The notes under the pieces were generated by a model, which was not told the DNA's origin, ran no database searches, and saw only the letters and a list, made by a program, of their open reading frames with translations. Shown here one piece after another: positions 9,450-21,564 of a stretch of DNA of 64,000 bases. Origin of the DNA: Halichondria panicea (Eukaryota > Porifera > Demospongiae > Suberitida > Halichondriidae); NCBI RefSeq assembly GCF_963675165.1, contig NC_087393.1:1451002-1515001 (forward strand), read 5' to 3'. Position 1 is the stretch's first letter. Each line of letters begins with the position of its first letter. Position numbers and translations under genes: made by a program.

Positions 9450-12418
9450 ATGGGTAATGCCACTTCAGATTTGGAGTCAAACTTGGAGTCAACAGATGGG
9501 CAGGCTCAGTCCCAGAGCCAGGGAGTCAGCCAAGATGTGGCCAGTCTGCAACTGCCTCCAGAGTTCTCAGTGAAGTATGAGGTCTTGAGCAGTGTAGGGA
9601 AGGGAGGGTTCGGTAATGTCTACAAGATCAGGGACATCAGGACTAAGGCCGTGTATGCTGTCAAGATACTTCCACTCAACGAGAGCAATCTGAGAGAGGT
9701 AGTCAAACAATCATACATATAAAACTACCTTTAGTTCGTCCCTGCTGTATTGATAATTGCAGCTGTATCATGCCATTTTAAAGGAATCATTGAATCCGTA
9801 TAATTATAGTCCTTTGCTGAGTGGTGTGTGTTATACCTATTGTGAGTACGTACAATAATAATTATGTAATAATAATAATTGTGTTAATGATCCAAGTACT
9901 AGTTGGGCGTCGCACGGTTTCTGTGAAACTTCTATTCATTCTTTCTTTGTTACTCTGCACAGGTTGAGCTACAGGCGAAGATTGATGACAAACATGTGGT
10001 CAAGATATTCGACACAGTTCAATCGCCCTCGACCAAGCAACTGTTCATCATCATGGAGTATTGTGAGGGGGGCAACCTACTACAATGGGTGGAGAGGAAC
10101 AGAAAGCACGACTTACTGAATGAGACTGTTGTACTGCAAATGCTGTATGAGATCTGCGAAGCTGTGTATAGTTGTCACCAGAAGAAGATTATTCATAGAG
10201 ATCTCAAACCAGAGAATATTCTATTGGATAGTAAGCGAAGGATTAAATTAGGTGAGTGTTGATTCTCTGTACAGTAGTGTCTGTTGCGGTCACCCTCTAT
10301 AATACAGCCAGGTTAACGGCCCCCTTACCATAAAATTAAACCTGTTAGTACTAAAACAGCCACTGCCCAACTTTAAGTAGTCGCTCTGAGCAGATTTTAC
10401 TGTACGTGATATTTTACTGTGTACCATTAATTTTGTGTCTGTGTCCAGCTGATTTTGGTGTAGCAAGAGTGCTGGAAAGAACATCAGTGGCTACATCATT
10501 CTGTGGTAGGTACTAGATAGTGAAACTTATGTTTACAGAACAATTTAATTTATGTCTGTACACCCTGTTGTTTAGGGACTCCCCCTTATATGGCTCCCGA
10601 GTTGTTTCTGAGCTACTTGTCCAGAGGGAGAGTCCCTGGTGAAGTGGAGGGGTGAGTGTGTACGCTGCAATATATAATTGTGTGAAGATGCTTTAAGGAC
10701 CTGGTGTTGTCTTCAGGTACGACTACAAATGTGATGTGTGGTCAATAGGATGTATTCTCTGGGACATGGCCAACAGCTCAAATCGTTTTGTTCATGTGAG
10801 CGCACTATAAACCAAGTGGACAACTGGCCTAATGCACCCTCTATAATACAACCAGATTATAATCCCCCACAGTCTTAATAGCTCAACTTTGTTAAAGGCC
10901 ACTTTTTTATCATAAACACTGTTTATCTGTCCAAGTGACCGCTTTAGATAGGCATCACTGTACTAAGCAAAGCACACAGCTACACCGCACAAATTACCAT
11001 ACTATACTGACATTTACGTGTATAATTATACATACGTGTGTACATGTGTACGTGTTATGTTTTCTTTGCTCACCTTAGACTCTCCAGAGCAATGTGGGTC
11101 TGAACGCGGCCCAGGCCAAGAGTGACAGCGTGGGTGTGAAGGAGATAGAGGCCTTCATTGAGAAGGATGTTCCACAGGTGAGGGAAACCATAATTATGAT
11201 ATGACAATGTACATGCTTGTGTGTTACGTACCACTATTAGCCGTCTAAGGATGACCACTGTAAACATTCAGTAGTCTCTAACTAATCCGGCTCTCTAAAG
11301 TTACAGTCACCTCAATTATTATACTGGCCATTTTCGTTCGGCACGGATTGCTAGCTTGATCTTTACTGCAACAAACTCGCCCTAAAATGCGGCCACTCGC
11401 TATTCCGTATACTGGGCTGCCCCAAACTAGATTTCCTATGTATATATTTATTACGACCGAATATAACATTTTGGGTGTGGTTTGGCAAATAAATTAAATA
11501 GAGAGCATAATAATTTGGAGACAAAACCGCAAAATTAGTCATTTATATTCAAGGTAGGATCACTTTTTAGCCGCGGCTATTTTCTGAAATACAGCCACCT
11601 TGCTCTTCCGGCCAAACTGCTGTCCTAGGGTGACCAGCTTAACGAGAGTCTACTACAGTAGACTCTCGCTATTCCGGTTCTCTAAAGTACGGCCACCTCG
11701 ATATACCGGCCATTTGGCTTGGCACGGAATGCTAGCTATAATTATGTTTACTGCACAAAACTCACCCTGAAGTACGGCCACTCGCTATTCCGTTTACCGG
11801 CCAGTGCTGGCTGTCCCAAACAAGGTTTTTAATGTAATTTTATACGTATATTACGGCTGGATATGACGTTTTGGGTGTGGTTTAGCAAATAAAATTGGAT
11901 TACACTTAAATAGAGAACAGCATTATCCTACATTATCCTCGAGACAAGAACCGCAAAAGTAGTCATTAGATTCGAGGTAAGGTCGTTTTTAAGCCGCGGC
12001 TATTTCCTGAGCTGCAGCCACCTCGCTATTCCGGCCAAGCTGCATGGTCCCAAGGGTGACTGGATTAACGAGAGTCTACTGTATATAATAGTTTTATTAT
12101 AGTTTAACAAATAGACTATTGTACATTTTAAGTTCTAATCAAAAGTGTTAATAAGTGCATTGAATTCGTTTTCACTACAATTATAGTGTTCAGCTCTACG
12201 ACAATTGTGTGCATAATATATTTTTCTCTCGTTCACAGGGCTACGTTCTCACCAAGAGGTTGCTGCACAGTATGCTCAAGAAGAACCCTGAAGAAAGAGT
12301 ATCACTGTCCGAAGTACTACAAGACACTACACTGAGAGAAGCCCTAGAGAACCCGTTAGGTGGCCATTGGTCGGACATTTATGATAAAATACATCCGGAC
12401 AGTGCACCTATAATATAG
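9450..12418 (+). CDS. NEK-like serine/threonine protein kinase with an N-myristoylation signal
   Basis: Seven exons, 9450-9698, 9963-10251, 10449-10505, 10576-10651, 10717-10795, 11079-11177 and 12239-12418, give 342 residues with matching phases. The kinase domain is complete: glycine loop VGKGGFGNVY, catalytic lysine in YAVKILP, gatekeeper region IIMEYCEGGNL, catalytic loop HRDLKPEN, DFG in LADFGVAR, and GTPPYMAPE. The catalytic loop and activation segment resemble NEK/NAK-type kinases, but no close subfamily is claimed. It starts MGNATSD, with glycine 2, a small residue at 5 and Ser at 6, a good N-myristoyltransferase site. The last intron is about 1 kb and holds two tandem MITEs. It shares a 201-bp upstream region with the IFI44-like gene. 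Confidence 0.85.
11269..11653. mobile_element. Older pogo-like MITE copy
   Basis: A diverged copy of the element that follows at once, with which it shares its order of blocks: CTCTCTAAAG, GGCCATTT, a TTTTGGGTGTGGTTTGGCAAA stretch, AGCCGCGGCTATTT, and a terminal CGAGAGTCTAC. The left end CAGTAGTCTCTAACTAAT is a decayed form of the terminal repeat. Confidence 0.7.
11656..12081. mobile_element. Pogo-like MITE with TA target duplication
   Basis: Starts CAGTAGACTCTCG and ends CGAGAGTCTACTG, a perfect 13-bp inverted repeat, with TA on both sides (11654-11655 and 12082-12083). A CAG start and TA duplication are typical of the pogo group of Tc1/mariner elements. The 426 bp have no ORF. It lies in the last intron of the kinase gene. 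Confidence 0.8.
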
Positions 12419-12510
12419 TAACTGAATTTTTATTCTCATTCTCACTGATGTGTTTGTTTGTTATCTATGTTTTTTGCTACATTACTGGCTAATATTAAGT
12501 TGTATATAGA

Positions 12511-12720
12511 TACCGTTATTTTGAGGGTATAAACTTTCGCGGAATCGTTAAAAAGGATTTTGCGGATGTATAGTGTTCGCGGAATAGCAGCCTTTTTGCC
12601 ATGCATGCCACGGAATAGCAGCCTTTTTGCCATGCATGCAATATTAAATTCGTGGGTGTACATGTGTACATGCTTAATCAGTGAAAACCGTGAACGTTAA
12701 TTTAAACCCTCTATACGGTA
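12511..12720. mobile_element. MITE with TACCG / CGGTA ends
   Basis: Starts TACCGTTATTTTGAGGGT and ends ACCCTCTATACGGTA, an imperfect inverted repeat. Inside there is a short direct repeat, CGGAATAGCAGCCTTTTTGC, present twice. It fills most of the 389-bp gap between the kinase and the next gene. The rest of the gap shows nothing else. Confidence 0.65.
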
Positions 12721-12807
12721 CACTGCACGAATAATATTCAATCAAGGCTAAGAAAAAGATTGACTATAAAAAGGAGTAATTTATAGTCATTTCTCTCTTC
12801 TGCCTGA

Positions 12808-14286
12808 CTACTGCAAATCACTATCAGCAGATTCCACTTTCTCACAGTATCTCGCGTGGAGTACTCTTGATCCCGCAGACAGTTTCGTAGAGGATGTCGT
12901 ACAAAACTCGGTATTGTTCAGCTGTTCAAATTTCTTTGTTTTCTTGAAACCGTTGTGCTGAGAATTAACAATGTTCCTTGTCCTGTAATATCTGTCGAAG
13001 TTTTTGCACTTGTAGGGATTTTGTCCTCGGATATTTTCTGTCGCACTGAAGCTAGATGGGTAAGCAGCTTGTTGCCTGTTGCCAAACGTCAACTCACGCT
13101 CAATCTTCAGTCTTTCTTTCATCATACGCTCTCCTGGTGTAATGGTGGTTTTGTCAGGGGCCAACGAGAACCTTCGAACAGCTGGGGTTGGACGACGAGG
13201 AGATATGGCAACACTAGCCGTTTCGGTGGGCTGCGGTGTGAATGAGATTACTCTTGATCCTGTTGCAGGTTTAACAAAGATTATTGGTACTTGGTCAGCT
13301 CTAGTGATCACCGTCAGGGCAGTATTTGTGTCACTAACAGCTCTGCCATCAGACTTTGTTGAGCCACTCAATTGAATAGCTGGCTTTTCAGCCACTTTAT
13401 GCTCAAGTATCAGCACTTCACTCTTCATCTTTTTTAGCTTTCTGTCAGTCGACTTGAAACTCTTGACCAATTTTTGTTTCGCAGCGTTCGAGTCTTCATT
13501 TTTGATTAGCTGTGAAATTTGTTTGTTCTTTGAATTTATTGTTAGTTCCATTTCACTGATTCTCTTGCGTAGCTCATCTATCTCAGCTATGTGTGGCGTG
13601 GCTTGGGGTGACGATTTGGTACTGTCATCTTTCCTTGCTTCTCTCTCCTTCTCTAAGCCAGTGTTTGGGATTTCACCATCAGCAACGTTTCCATTTTCCA
13701 GCAATTTGTTTAGTTTAGACATGGCTTTCTTATGGTAGACTGGCTCAATGGGAGATAGTGTCTTCATGCTCTTGTTTGGTGAAGCAGTACCGGCAGTAGT
13801 GGTTGGTTCTGCAAGAAAAAATAAGTTCGTTTGAGTATTTTAATGTTTTGCAACCCAACACTTACTTGATAGATTGTCACAAATATTATTTGGAGGTGTG
13901 GTGTTAATTCCACTTCCATCTATTCTCAGTTGAGGGCCCTCTCCAAGGCTGATCACACTAATGTCATCTCCGAAGTCAGAGTCGAAATCGACAGACATAG
14001 ACTCCATTTGGCTCACTACTGGTAGCTGCTTCCTTTGCTGTTCTGAGGTGTTAGCACTCTTTGATCGTGGCTGTTCCTGCACATGTTAATGTTTTAAATA
14101 TCATAGCAACTTTATTAATAAAACTACCTGTCTAGTACTGTTGTCAGAGTTGCTTGCACTTCCAAATTTACTCAGAAAAGCAGATCTCAGAGAGCTAAAA
14201 AGGGAAGGCTTATTTGTAACAGTTAGCCACTGGGGTTTTGAACTTCGATGAGTAAGTCTAAACATGGTGGTTAGAATTCTTGTCAA
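12808..14286 (-). CDS. Unrecognised basic, coiled-coil-containing protein
   Basis: Three exons, 14286-14128, 14076-13866 and 13808-12808, give 456 residues; phases agree. The start may be 14286 (MTRILTTMF) or the in-frame ATG seven codons on (MFRLTHRSS). The first ~100 residues are Ser-rich, with an acidic patch FDSDFGDDISVISLGEGP. A coiled coil of about 60 residues follows (EIDELRKRISEMELTINSK ... SFKSTDRKLKKMKSEV). The last third is basic and Ser/Thr-rich with SPRRPTPAVRRFS and ERMMKERLKIERELTFGN. No known domain is recognised. The composition suggests a cytoskeletal or centrosomal scaffold, but that is only an inference. Confidence 0.7.
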
Positions 14287-14455
14287 TCTACAGATTCAAC
14301 AGTCACTTTTTGCTTATCCGCACAAGTCTCCAAGGGCGCGACGCGTTTTTCGGCAATAATCATTATTTCGACAGATCAGTTAATGATCTTTACCACAATC
14401 ATACAGACTTTCTCACATCTCTTCATGAGAAGCAGTGCACAGCATAGCATGATGA

Positions 14456-16705
14456 TTAGCGACGAGAAGCAATTGTTTGAGGCTGTACAGAACCAATAGC
14501 AATACAAATATACAGTGCTGCTAGGAGGGTCACTAGTACAGTTATTCCTACCACTAATGATACACTGTTCTGAGCACCACAAGGAATAAGTGCTATCAAC
14601 AAATCAGAATATCGAGCACAGTCTTCTTCAAAACAATACTGGTTTGACGAGTCTTGATCGAGAGTGTAGGGCATCTGATGCCAATGACAACGTTCTGATG
14701 ATGTTGAATTGCACGGTAGCAGTTTCACTGTGTCTGATATCTCTTGCTTTGAGCTGTTGTGGGGTTTGTAGAACAACAGTGGGGGAGGGATGGTCACAGG
14801 GACATACTGGGAGTCACATGGTGGCTGGTAGCGGAAGTGAATAGGAACACTGACACTCAACCTAAATGTATGATGATAACAATTAATATTGTGTACACGT
14901 GAAGAAAAGCCAAGTTTCTAGCACTGTACTTGAGTGCCCATAAATTATACAGCTCTTTAAAGTAGTCAATGCATGAAAGTATCTAGTTTGCTTAAACAGC
15001 TAATTTTTGTCTCCACACATACACACACACACCCCAATCATTCTACCCCTGCTGCGCATGCATGGGGTAGAATGCATGTTATATGCTACACTTGCAACTA
15101 TAGAGCTTCGATAGTGTAAGCTAAGTACAATATATTTATTCACCTGTTACCCTTAAGTTTGGAGTAGGCCAGTAAGACATGACTGGTGGAGAGAGAAGCT
15201 GGTTTCTCAGTGTCCATGTGCCTAGTCACTATCACCTGTGGTTCTCCAGCCATTGAGTGTAGGTTTGACAACTGCAGAAAAAGAGGGACAAGGTATACAG
15301 GATTGCTGATTACTTGAAAATCATAGAATGTTTAACCATTGGTCATAATGTACAGGTATACAGACTCCAGCAAGATGTTGTAACTGGACCTCAAGAGGTT
15401 TAAAGTTTAAATTAGCTAAAAAATAATCCACTTATTAATATTAGAATTTATGGCAATAAACCTCCGAGGACAAGGAAGGTTTACATTGCTATAAATTCGA
15501 ATGCAGTGGACATTAAGTGTCAGTGGCGGATTCTGACAGGTTCCATGGAACCCCCCCCCCCCCCGTTTCACACAAGAACACACTGGAGATCAATTTACTC
15601 GCTAGCAACTCAGCTTTAATGATCGTGATCTGTTAGTTAGCAGGCTGATGTCATGCAATTGATATGTGGGCAAGGCTCTCTAATGAGCATGCTCATTGCT
15701 TAGGAGAAGTGATTAGTAAAATTGTCACTGTTTGGAACCCCCCTCTCATTATTCCTGGATCCGCCACTGAGCGTGAATAAAAATGCCTGCTACCTAAGCT
15801 AACAGTCCCAAAAACTATTGAAAACAAAAGACAAGCTTGTGCGTATAGTTTGTAGCCAGGGCTAAGCTTCTAGCTCTACGTACTAACTTGTCCATGTCCA
15901 AGGAGTGAGCCCCACCTTTTTCCAGCTTTCCTGGTGTTTAGCGAGCTCCATTCATTTGTCCTGCTCAGTCTTGCCAACAAGTGTCTAGCTTCTTTTGGCT
16001 GTGTAGATCTAGTAGTTTTTGCCCTCAAAGCATGGGAATTCATGAGGAATGCGGAGCTTATAATATGGTAGTTAAACACCACCCAGTTGCTATAATACCG
16101 ACCCTAAGTAGGGTATATAAAGTCAGAGCCCAGATAGCGGCTTTCCACTACAACAGTTGGTGTAAATATGCCATGCCAACAGTAATAGAAAATCCAACTG
16201 ATTGAAAATACGTATCGGATCGATTGAGGTCATGTCAACATGATTCTAGAAGATGGCTGAATTATACTTATCGTAGATGAGTCAGGCTACAGTTTAATTA
16301 CCTCACCTGATCAATATCAACATACAAACTGCTGGTAATGTTCTGCACAATGATAAAGGAGGCATCACTGAGCTCTTCAGCCATCTCGTCTGGTATGGAC
16401 AACTCCGCGAGCAAAGTTCTATGGAAACCAGACTCGGAAAGGGCCCGATGCAAAGACATGGAATTGTTTGCTGGTTCATGTTGAAAGTTGAAACTGTTTA
16501 GCAAACTGGGCTGAATGTTTATAGTTGATGCTGGCAACGTTTGTAACAGGAGGAGCTACAGGAGAGAAAGGGATAGGACACTTTCTCATGAACATGATTC
16601 TAAATTATTATACAGTGATATGACCTTGAGCAGGCTGGAAGCATCCATGATCATGACTCTTACTCTTCTCTGTCCTGAGCGCTGTAGAAGACCTACCCTC
16701 TTCAT
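14456..16705 (-). CDS. PIGX: PIG-X, stabilising subunit of GPI mannosyltransferase I
   Basis: PIG-X binds and stabilises PIG-M, which adds the first mannose to GPI precursors in the ER. Exons are 16705-16625 (or from the in-frame ATG at 16654), 16555-16307, 15271-15144 and 14861-14456, giving 287 or 270 residues. With the 16654 start the N-terminus MIMDASSLLKLLLLQTLPAS reads as a signal peptide. The luminal domain has the family pattern: GFHRTLLAELSI, then SSLYVDIDQLSNLHSM, then VPIHFRYQPP, then a Cys-rich stretch with CHWHQMPY. A single C-terminal membrane span follows (VSLVVGITVLVTLLAALYIC) with a short cytosolic tail. The exon 3 donor was set at 15144 (AG|GTGAAT) because the nearer GT would break the frame. 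Confidence 0.85.
15521..15769. mobile_element. hAT-like MITE
   Basis: A 249-bp element with ends CAGTGGCGGATTC and GGATCCGCCACTG, a near-perfect inverted repeat of the CAGTGGCGGA type common in hAT-derived MITEs. It lies in a PIGX intron. It includes a C homopolymer at about 15549-15564. No clean 8-bp target duplication remains. Confidence 0.65.
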
Positions 16706-16958
16706 GATCACATGACAGGGTATTCCCCTACTGAGTCAGCTATTTAAATAGAAACAACAGGCCTTTTATTTTACTTCTGCAAGGATTTTACAGTTTAACA
16801 TTTAAACTTGGTAGATCTAGCTAGTGATATGATATTAGCTCTTGCAATTGGATGCTGTATTTTTGCTGGAGACTAATATTTACCTAATCCTCAAGCTCAA
16901 GCGCAAGCTGACACTGACTGCACTCACAGACTGCATTGACTGCACTGCACCGGCTGTG
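16706..16958. promoter_or_regulatory. Shared upstream region of PIGX and the first membrane-protein gene
   Basis: 253 bp lie between divergent ATGs. A repeated CTGCATTGACTGCACTG-like stretch just before 16959 is the only feature noticed. Confidence 0.35.
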
Positions 16959-18447
16959 ATGGGACCAGCTCTGCAACTGGGCATTGAAGCAATCAGGTAT
17001 TAAATAGCTTTGACACCTGATTTAGAGCTAAATGAGTACTCCACTGCATTAAGCATTGTACTTTTACTACGCTGTTTAAACGAACATTTTCCCTACACTC
17101 TACAGGCATGTGTCTGTACCATCACTACTACTGCTGGCCTTAGCCCTTCGTTTTGTACTGACTATCTTTACAACGCTGAATGTACAATTGAACTACGATG
17201 ATTTGCCCATTGACCCTCCGGTGCACGTGCACATTGAGCTGGTTGACATTGACATTGTCAGTATTGGTTTTTTGTTGTTTGCTGTACATGGTGTAGCAAC
17301 TATCGACACTCTGCTCTGCTTGTGGGATTACCTAGCAAAGAGGGAAAAACGTCAAAAGATTCGAGATTGGGTAATCTGGCGAAATGGATGCTTCATTCTT
17401 GCAGCTACGGCTGTGTGTAGTTTTTCTGCTCTGATAATGTTTGTTTTTGTGAGATCAAAGTGGACCAGTAACCTGTGCATGGTCATTCAAGTTCTCCACC
17501 TGTTCCCCACTCTGTCAGTGGTCTCTCAAGCTCTAATGAATGGTAAGCTGTTACTACATATGCAGTATAATTATATTCATCTGTCAGTGGTCTCTCAAGC
17601 CTAATGCTGTTACTATATATGCAGTATAATTATATTCATACATTACATCATCAGTATAGTAAACAAACCACAACCACTTGTGAAACAAACCACTAGTATT
17701 CGTCAGTGGTTTTAATGGTCAGAAACCACAGTATAACATGTCAAATATTTTACAGGAATCTTGATTTGCCTGACGCCAGTCCTAAAGACTGATCAGATGT
17801 TAACCCATCCCAGCTACAACAAAGCAGTTACAGCTCACAAAGTATCAAATAGAATCGTCGTGGTTTATGCTGTTCTTAATGCAGCAGCAGCAATAGCTGT
17901 CCCTGAGCCACAGAACTATTTTATTATACTCATTCCATGTTGTGTGCTGTTGGAGTTGCTTTGTCGATTTGTATTGCTATATAAACTCGAAAAAATTCTC
18001 CAGAACGCAATTTCTACCCAAGCCGAGTTAGCTGAAAATGAGAATCATCCTGCTCAGCTAGTCGAAGCAAATTGTATTCGAGTCAAGCAAGTAAACAATG
18101 AAAACATTGCAACTAACCATGCGAACAGAGGGATTACTGTCACAAACCATCAAGCGATTGCTCTTAAAACTCAGTCGTTGAAATCACGTCGAAATGAACA
18201 ACGTTTGGAGTTATCAGAGAAGGATGTCTTTAAGGAAGAAAATTCTGATAGTGATGGATCAAGCATTAGTTCATATGAAGGTAGTGATGAACATTTCCCA
18301 CTATCAACCAAGCATTCTGAAATACCTGATTCTAAACAGAGTATGAAACAGGTTGACTTGGAGTTGTATAATAGATCGAAACGGCTTCACACTGATGTGA
18401 GCACAATCAGGATGTTTAATAAGCAAGCTGAAGTGTCTGAACGATGA
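16959..18447 (+). CDS. Multi-pass membrane protein, local family member A
   Basis: Three exons, 16959-16996, 17106-17542 and 17756-18447, give 388 residues. About six hydrophobic segments are visible: SLLLLALALRFVLTIF, IVSIGFLLFAVHGVATIDTL, GCFILAATAVCSFSALIMFV, MVIQVLHLFPTLSVV, VVVYAVLNAAAAIAV and FIILIPCCVLLELLCRFVLL. The remaining ~170 residues form a hydrophilic, Ser/Glu-rich cytosolic tail. The gene is a paralogue of the gene at 23801: same three-exon layout, same 38-nt first exon in the same phase, and matching hydrophobic pattern, although sequence identity is low. No known transporter or receptor family is recognised. A short tandem duplication covers the exon 2 donor. Confidence 0.75.
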
Positions 18448-19094
18448 CAGCATGATTGTACACTGAGTGAACTCTTGCTCTTCTGTTAAAATTATTTAGC
18501 AAACTAATTAGCACTAGGCCTTGGCGGATTTTACTCAATCTTTTCTTTCATAATTATTTTTCCTCAATTACGCTATTTTATAATATATGTAGTCTATATA
18601 TGTTGCAGATCTATGACAAAAATTATGTTATTGTTCACTCTCTAAGAGACTTAACTTTGTATTTCTAGTAGAGTATACTGTCATTTTAGAATCAAACTTT
18701 TCTACTTAGAAAGTAAGATCGCAAAATCACCTATACATTATACAGGTACTTGTAAGACATCACGGTCCTTGCCGGATCGCAAAACTATTTACAATCGTTT
18801 GCTCGTTTGGTTCATTTGCATAAGAATTTTCACTGCACAGTGAAAGAAGATAATTATTTCTATGGAAGCATGCAACCAGTTGCTCTCCTAGCTATATAAA
18901 AACTACTGCACTCCACAGTATAGACTAGTCTAGTCTATAGTAAATGTAAAAAATAAATGAAATGCCTACTGTATTTGTTATAATAAAAATTATTATAAAA
19001 AAAGAAACTGTTTACACAAACTGTGAAGTGCCTCGAATTATGCAGTAAACAGAGTGCTGACCTCGGTACGCCACGGTTGTGACGCGAGCTGAAC

Positions 19095-19151
19095 TAGTCT
19101 CGAATACCCGCCTCAACCTAAAAGCTACGTTGAGGCGAGTATTCGAGACTA
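19095..19151. mobile_element. 57-bp hairpin element with 8-bp target duplication
   Basis: Two 23-nt arms (19095-19117 and 19129-19151) are inverted complements with one mismatch, around an 11-nt loop. The flanks carry the same 8 bp, AGCTGAAC, at 19087-19094 and 19152-19159. This looks like a minimal fold-back transposon insertion. Confidence 0.75.
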
Positions 19152-19390
19152 AGCTGAACCTCTTGGCGCCAAATTTTTTTAGTCATAATTTTATGTATAA
19201 TATACATAAAATTATATAATTATAGCAGATCTATGACAAAATTGTTTACTCTCTAAGAGACTTAGCACTGCATAGTAAAATCGGATTTCTAGTAGAGTAT
19301 ACTGTATATAATTTATACTATCTATAATTTAGATATTTACCTACTATCTACTACAGTCAAGTGATATTGATTGGACCAACACATACCAAT

Positions 19391-20015
19391 CAGTGGCGTA
19401 GGAAGCACGGGTGCTCAGGGTGCTGGAGCACCCCCTTATCTCAAGCTACCTTACCTACTTGCTCCATGAAGTTCAGAGCAGCTAGCTAGAAGTCCAGCTA
19501 GTAGCTAGCTATTAGTTACTAAGCTAGCTATACTAGCATAGTTACGTACACAGTACAAAGGTCGGCTAGATGAACCACATCGTAGATATCTCTTATAAAG
19601 AGCAAGCACATTGCGAATCTGCAACAAGCACAAGTCTCCTCTCATTTTTGACATTAATGGTAGCCATGAACAGCTACTAAAGAGGGTAGCTAGACTATAG
19701 ATCAAGTGTAATTGGATCCTAAAATAGACATGCTGTAGTTAAAACGTTCGTTTTCTTCACTGCGAAGATTGAAACGTTCCTCCGAAGTACAATGACACAT
19801 GCAATGCAATCTTTTTTATTGTATATTCATACCCACTTAATAGATTCTATAGATTTAAAGTATATAGCATAAAAATTTTGATACTGATAATTTTGTACCA
19901 AATTTGCTCAGAATTAATCTCCGGGAATGTAGAGTGCCAAAATTTTCCTGGGGCAAGCCCCCGGACCCCCAGATTTGTAAAGCACCCCCTTACAAAAACA
20001 TCTTCCTACTCCTCT
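19391..20015. mobile_element. hAT-like element remnant
   Basis: Left end CAGTGGCGTAGGAAG and right end CTTCCTACTCCTCTG are inverted repeats matching at 12 of 15 positions. Internally AGCACCCCCTTA-type blocks also occur near both ends. No ORF of transposase type is visible. Confidence 0.55.
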
Positions 20016-21564
20016 GCCAATGCCAATGCCAATGGAGCACCGAGGATCTCACTCACATGCACAGTTAGTGAAAAACTGTAGCTAGCAGTATAATAATTAT
20101 TATAGGCTATTTTCACTAACTGTATTAGTATGGATATATGGCTATTGGTTAGCTGCATTCAGGTTGGAAGAATGATAGGGACAAAATGAGATATTGTTAT
20201 GTTTGCAAAAATTGTCATCATGTCATCAGAAAATTAAAGCATATGAAAAAGCGCTCGACTAATCACGTGCTCTTGCTCTTCATCAAAGATCTAAGGCAAA
20301 CCCGCGCTGATCTTCTTCTCACACGCACATTGGTTTAAAGCTCCACCCTCTTGCTGCGTGTTATACCATTTTCAATATTCTTTTTCGTCTGCCCAATGGG
20401 CTACTCTTCATTAATTGGAGGCTACAAAGAAGAAGAAGAAGAAGCAAACTCTCGATGAGTCAGCACACTTGACAGTTCTTGATCTTGTGTACAGTAGCTA
20501 GCTGGCTGCTACATCAAAACAAGAGTCAACGAAACAAAAGGAAGTGCAGCAACAAAGTTTGTGACTAAATCTATAAGTTTCTGACTCATTGCTTCGAGTA
20601 CGACTCGACTATGCACTCACTTTCTATTGTCAGGTCTGGGTATTGTTAGCATCATCTGAAAGGAGGGACAATGTTGCCCAAGTGCTACCATTTGGGATCA
20701 AAATAGGGACAAAAAGCTTTTGGGCCCTGCATGTGCATTCATAAAATTAAAGTGACATCCACTTGAGCTTCCATTGTGGGAATAGCAAATTAATTCCGAG
20801 CGAAGCGAGGCTCTAATCGACATTTTTGCAATGGACGACGTCAGACACTTTCATTCTTCTAGTGGCTCTGGTTGCTGCACAGACTGTAGCGGCTTGACTT
20901 CAAAGTTGGAGGACGTGTAGTGATTGTACTAAGGACACTTAGCTCAAGAAAGCATTTTTCTGGTCATAAGCAGAAAGCTAGCTAGAAGAGTTGTGACATT
21001 TCTATACACAACCCTCTTCTGGCACACCCCAACATAGAACGTCAAAGATCTAAGCAGGTACCAGTATAGGTGAAAGGGAGACATTGGGACAGAGTAGCAA
21101 CAGTCGGGACTGTCTCGCTTTTGCTGAGTACTATAGTATAGAGTGCTACCGTGCTTCTTCTGAATCTAAACAATCTCAGCTCATTAGGAATTCCTAATGA
21201 AGGTCTTTTGTATAGACCACATGTTATGTGTATATGATCTATTATGACCAGGAGGTTCTGTAAAGGAAATCCTGATATGGTTCTTGAGGTACCATAATTA
21301 TAATTAGACTCACTGGCCAGTCCCATCATCACTTCTTGAGGATTGGGACTGGTCAACTGCCAATTTGCGAGTTGTTCTCATTACCGAAATTGGTAATGAC
21401 CAATCATAGACATGATAGACCAGACCTCGCAACGAAAATGAAGCTCCATGTGCAGCGAGGTGGTATGTGTTTGCATGTGTGTCTGTGTGTGTATACTGCT
21501 AGATGTGTTCCTTTAGGTACGACACATGCTTCAAAAATACTCACTGTGGAAAGGGGGTTAAGTC

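Larger units (their letters stand above)
18448..21560. other. Gene-poor, repeat-rich interval
   Basis: No convincing coding region. It contains a ~90-bp direct repeat (18601-18685 and 19217-19310, both including GATCTATGACAAAA, CTCTCTAAGAGACTTA and TAGTAGAGTATACTGT), a 57-bp hairpin element at 19095-19151 and a hAT-like element at 19391-20015. A GAA/AGA run sits at about 20430-20443. A short stretch at 20143-20164 resembles the exon 1 end of the neighbouring membrane-protein genes. Confidence 0.6.

Noticed and set aside
15876-16082. 68-codon minus-strand frame in the PIGX intron
   Set aside because: PIGX exons 2 and 3 join in phase without it (DIDQ-LSNLHSM), and it has no family resemblance.
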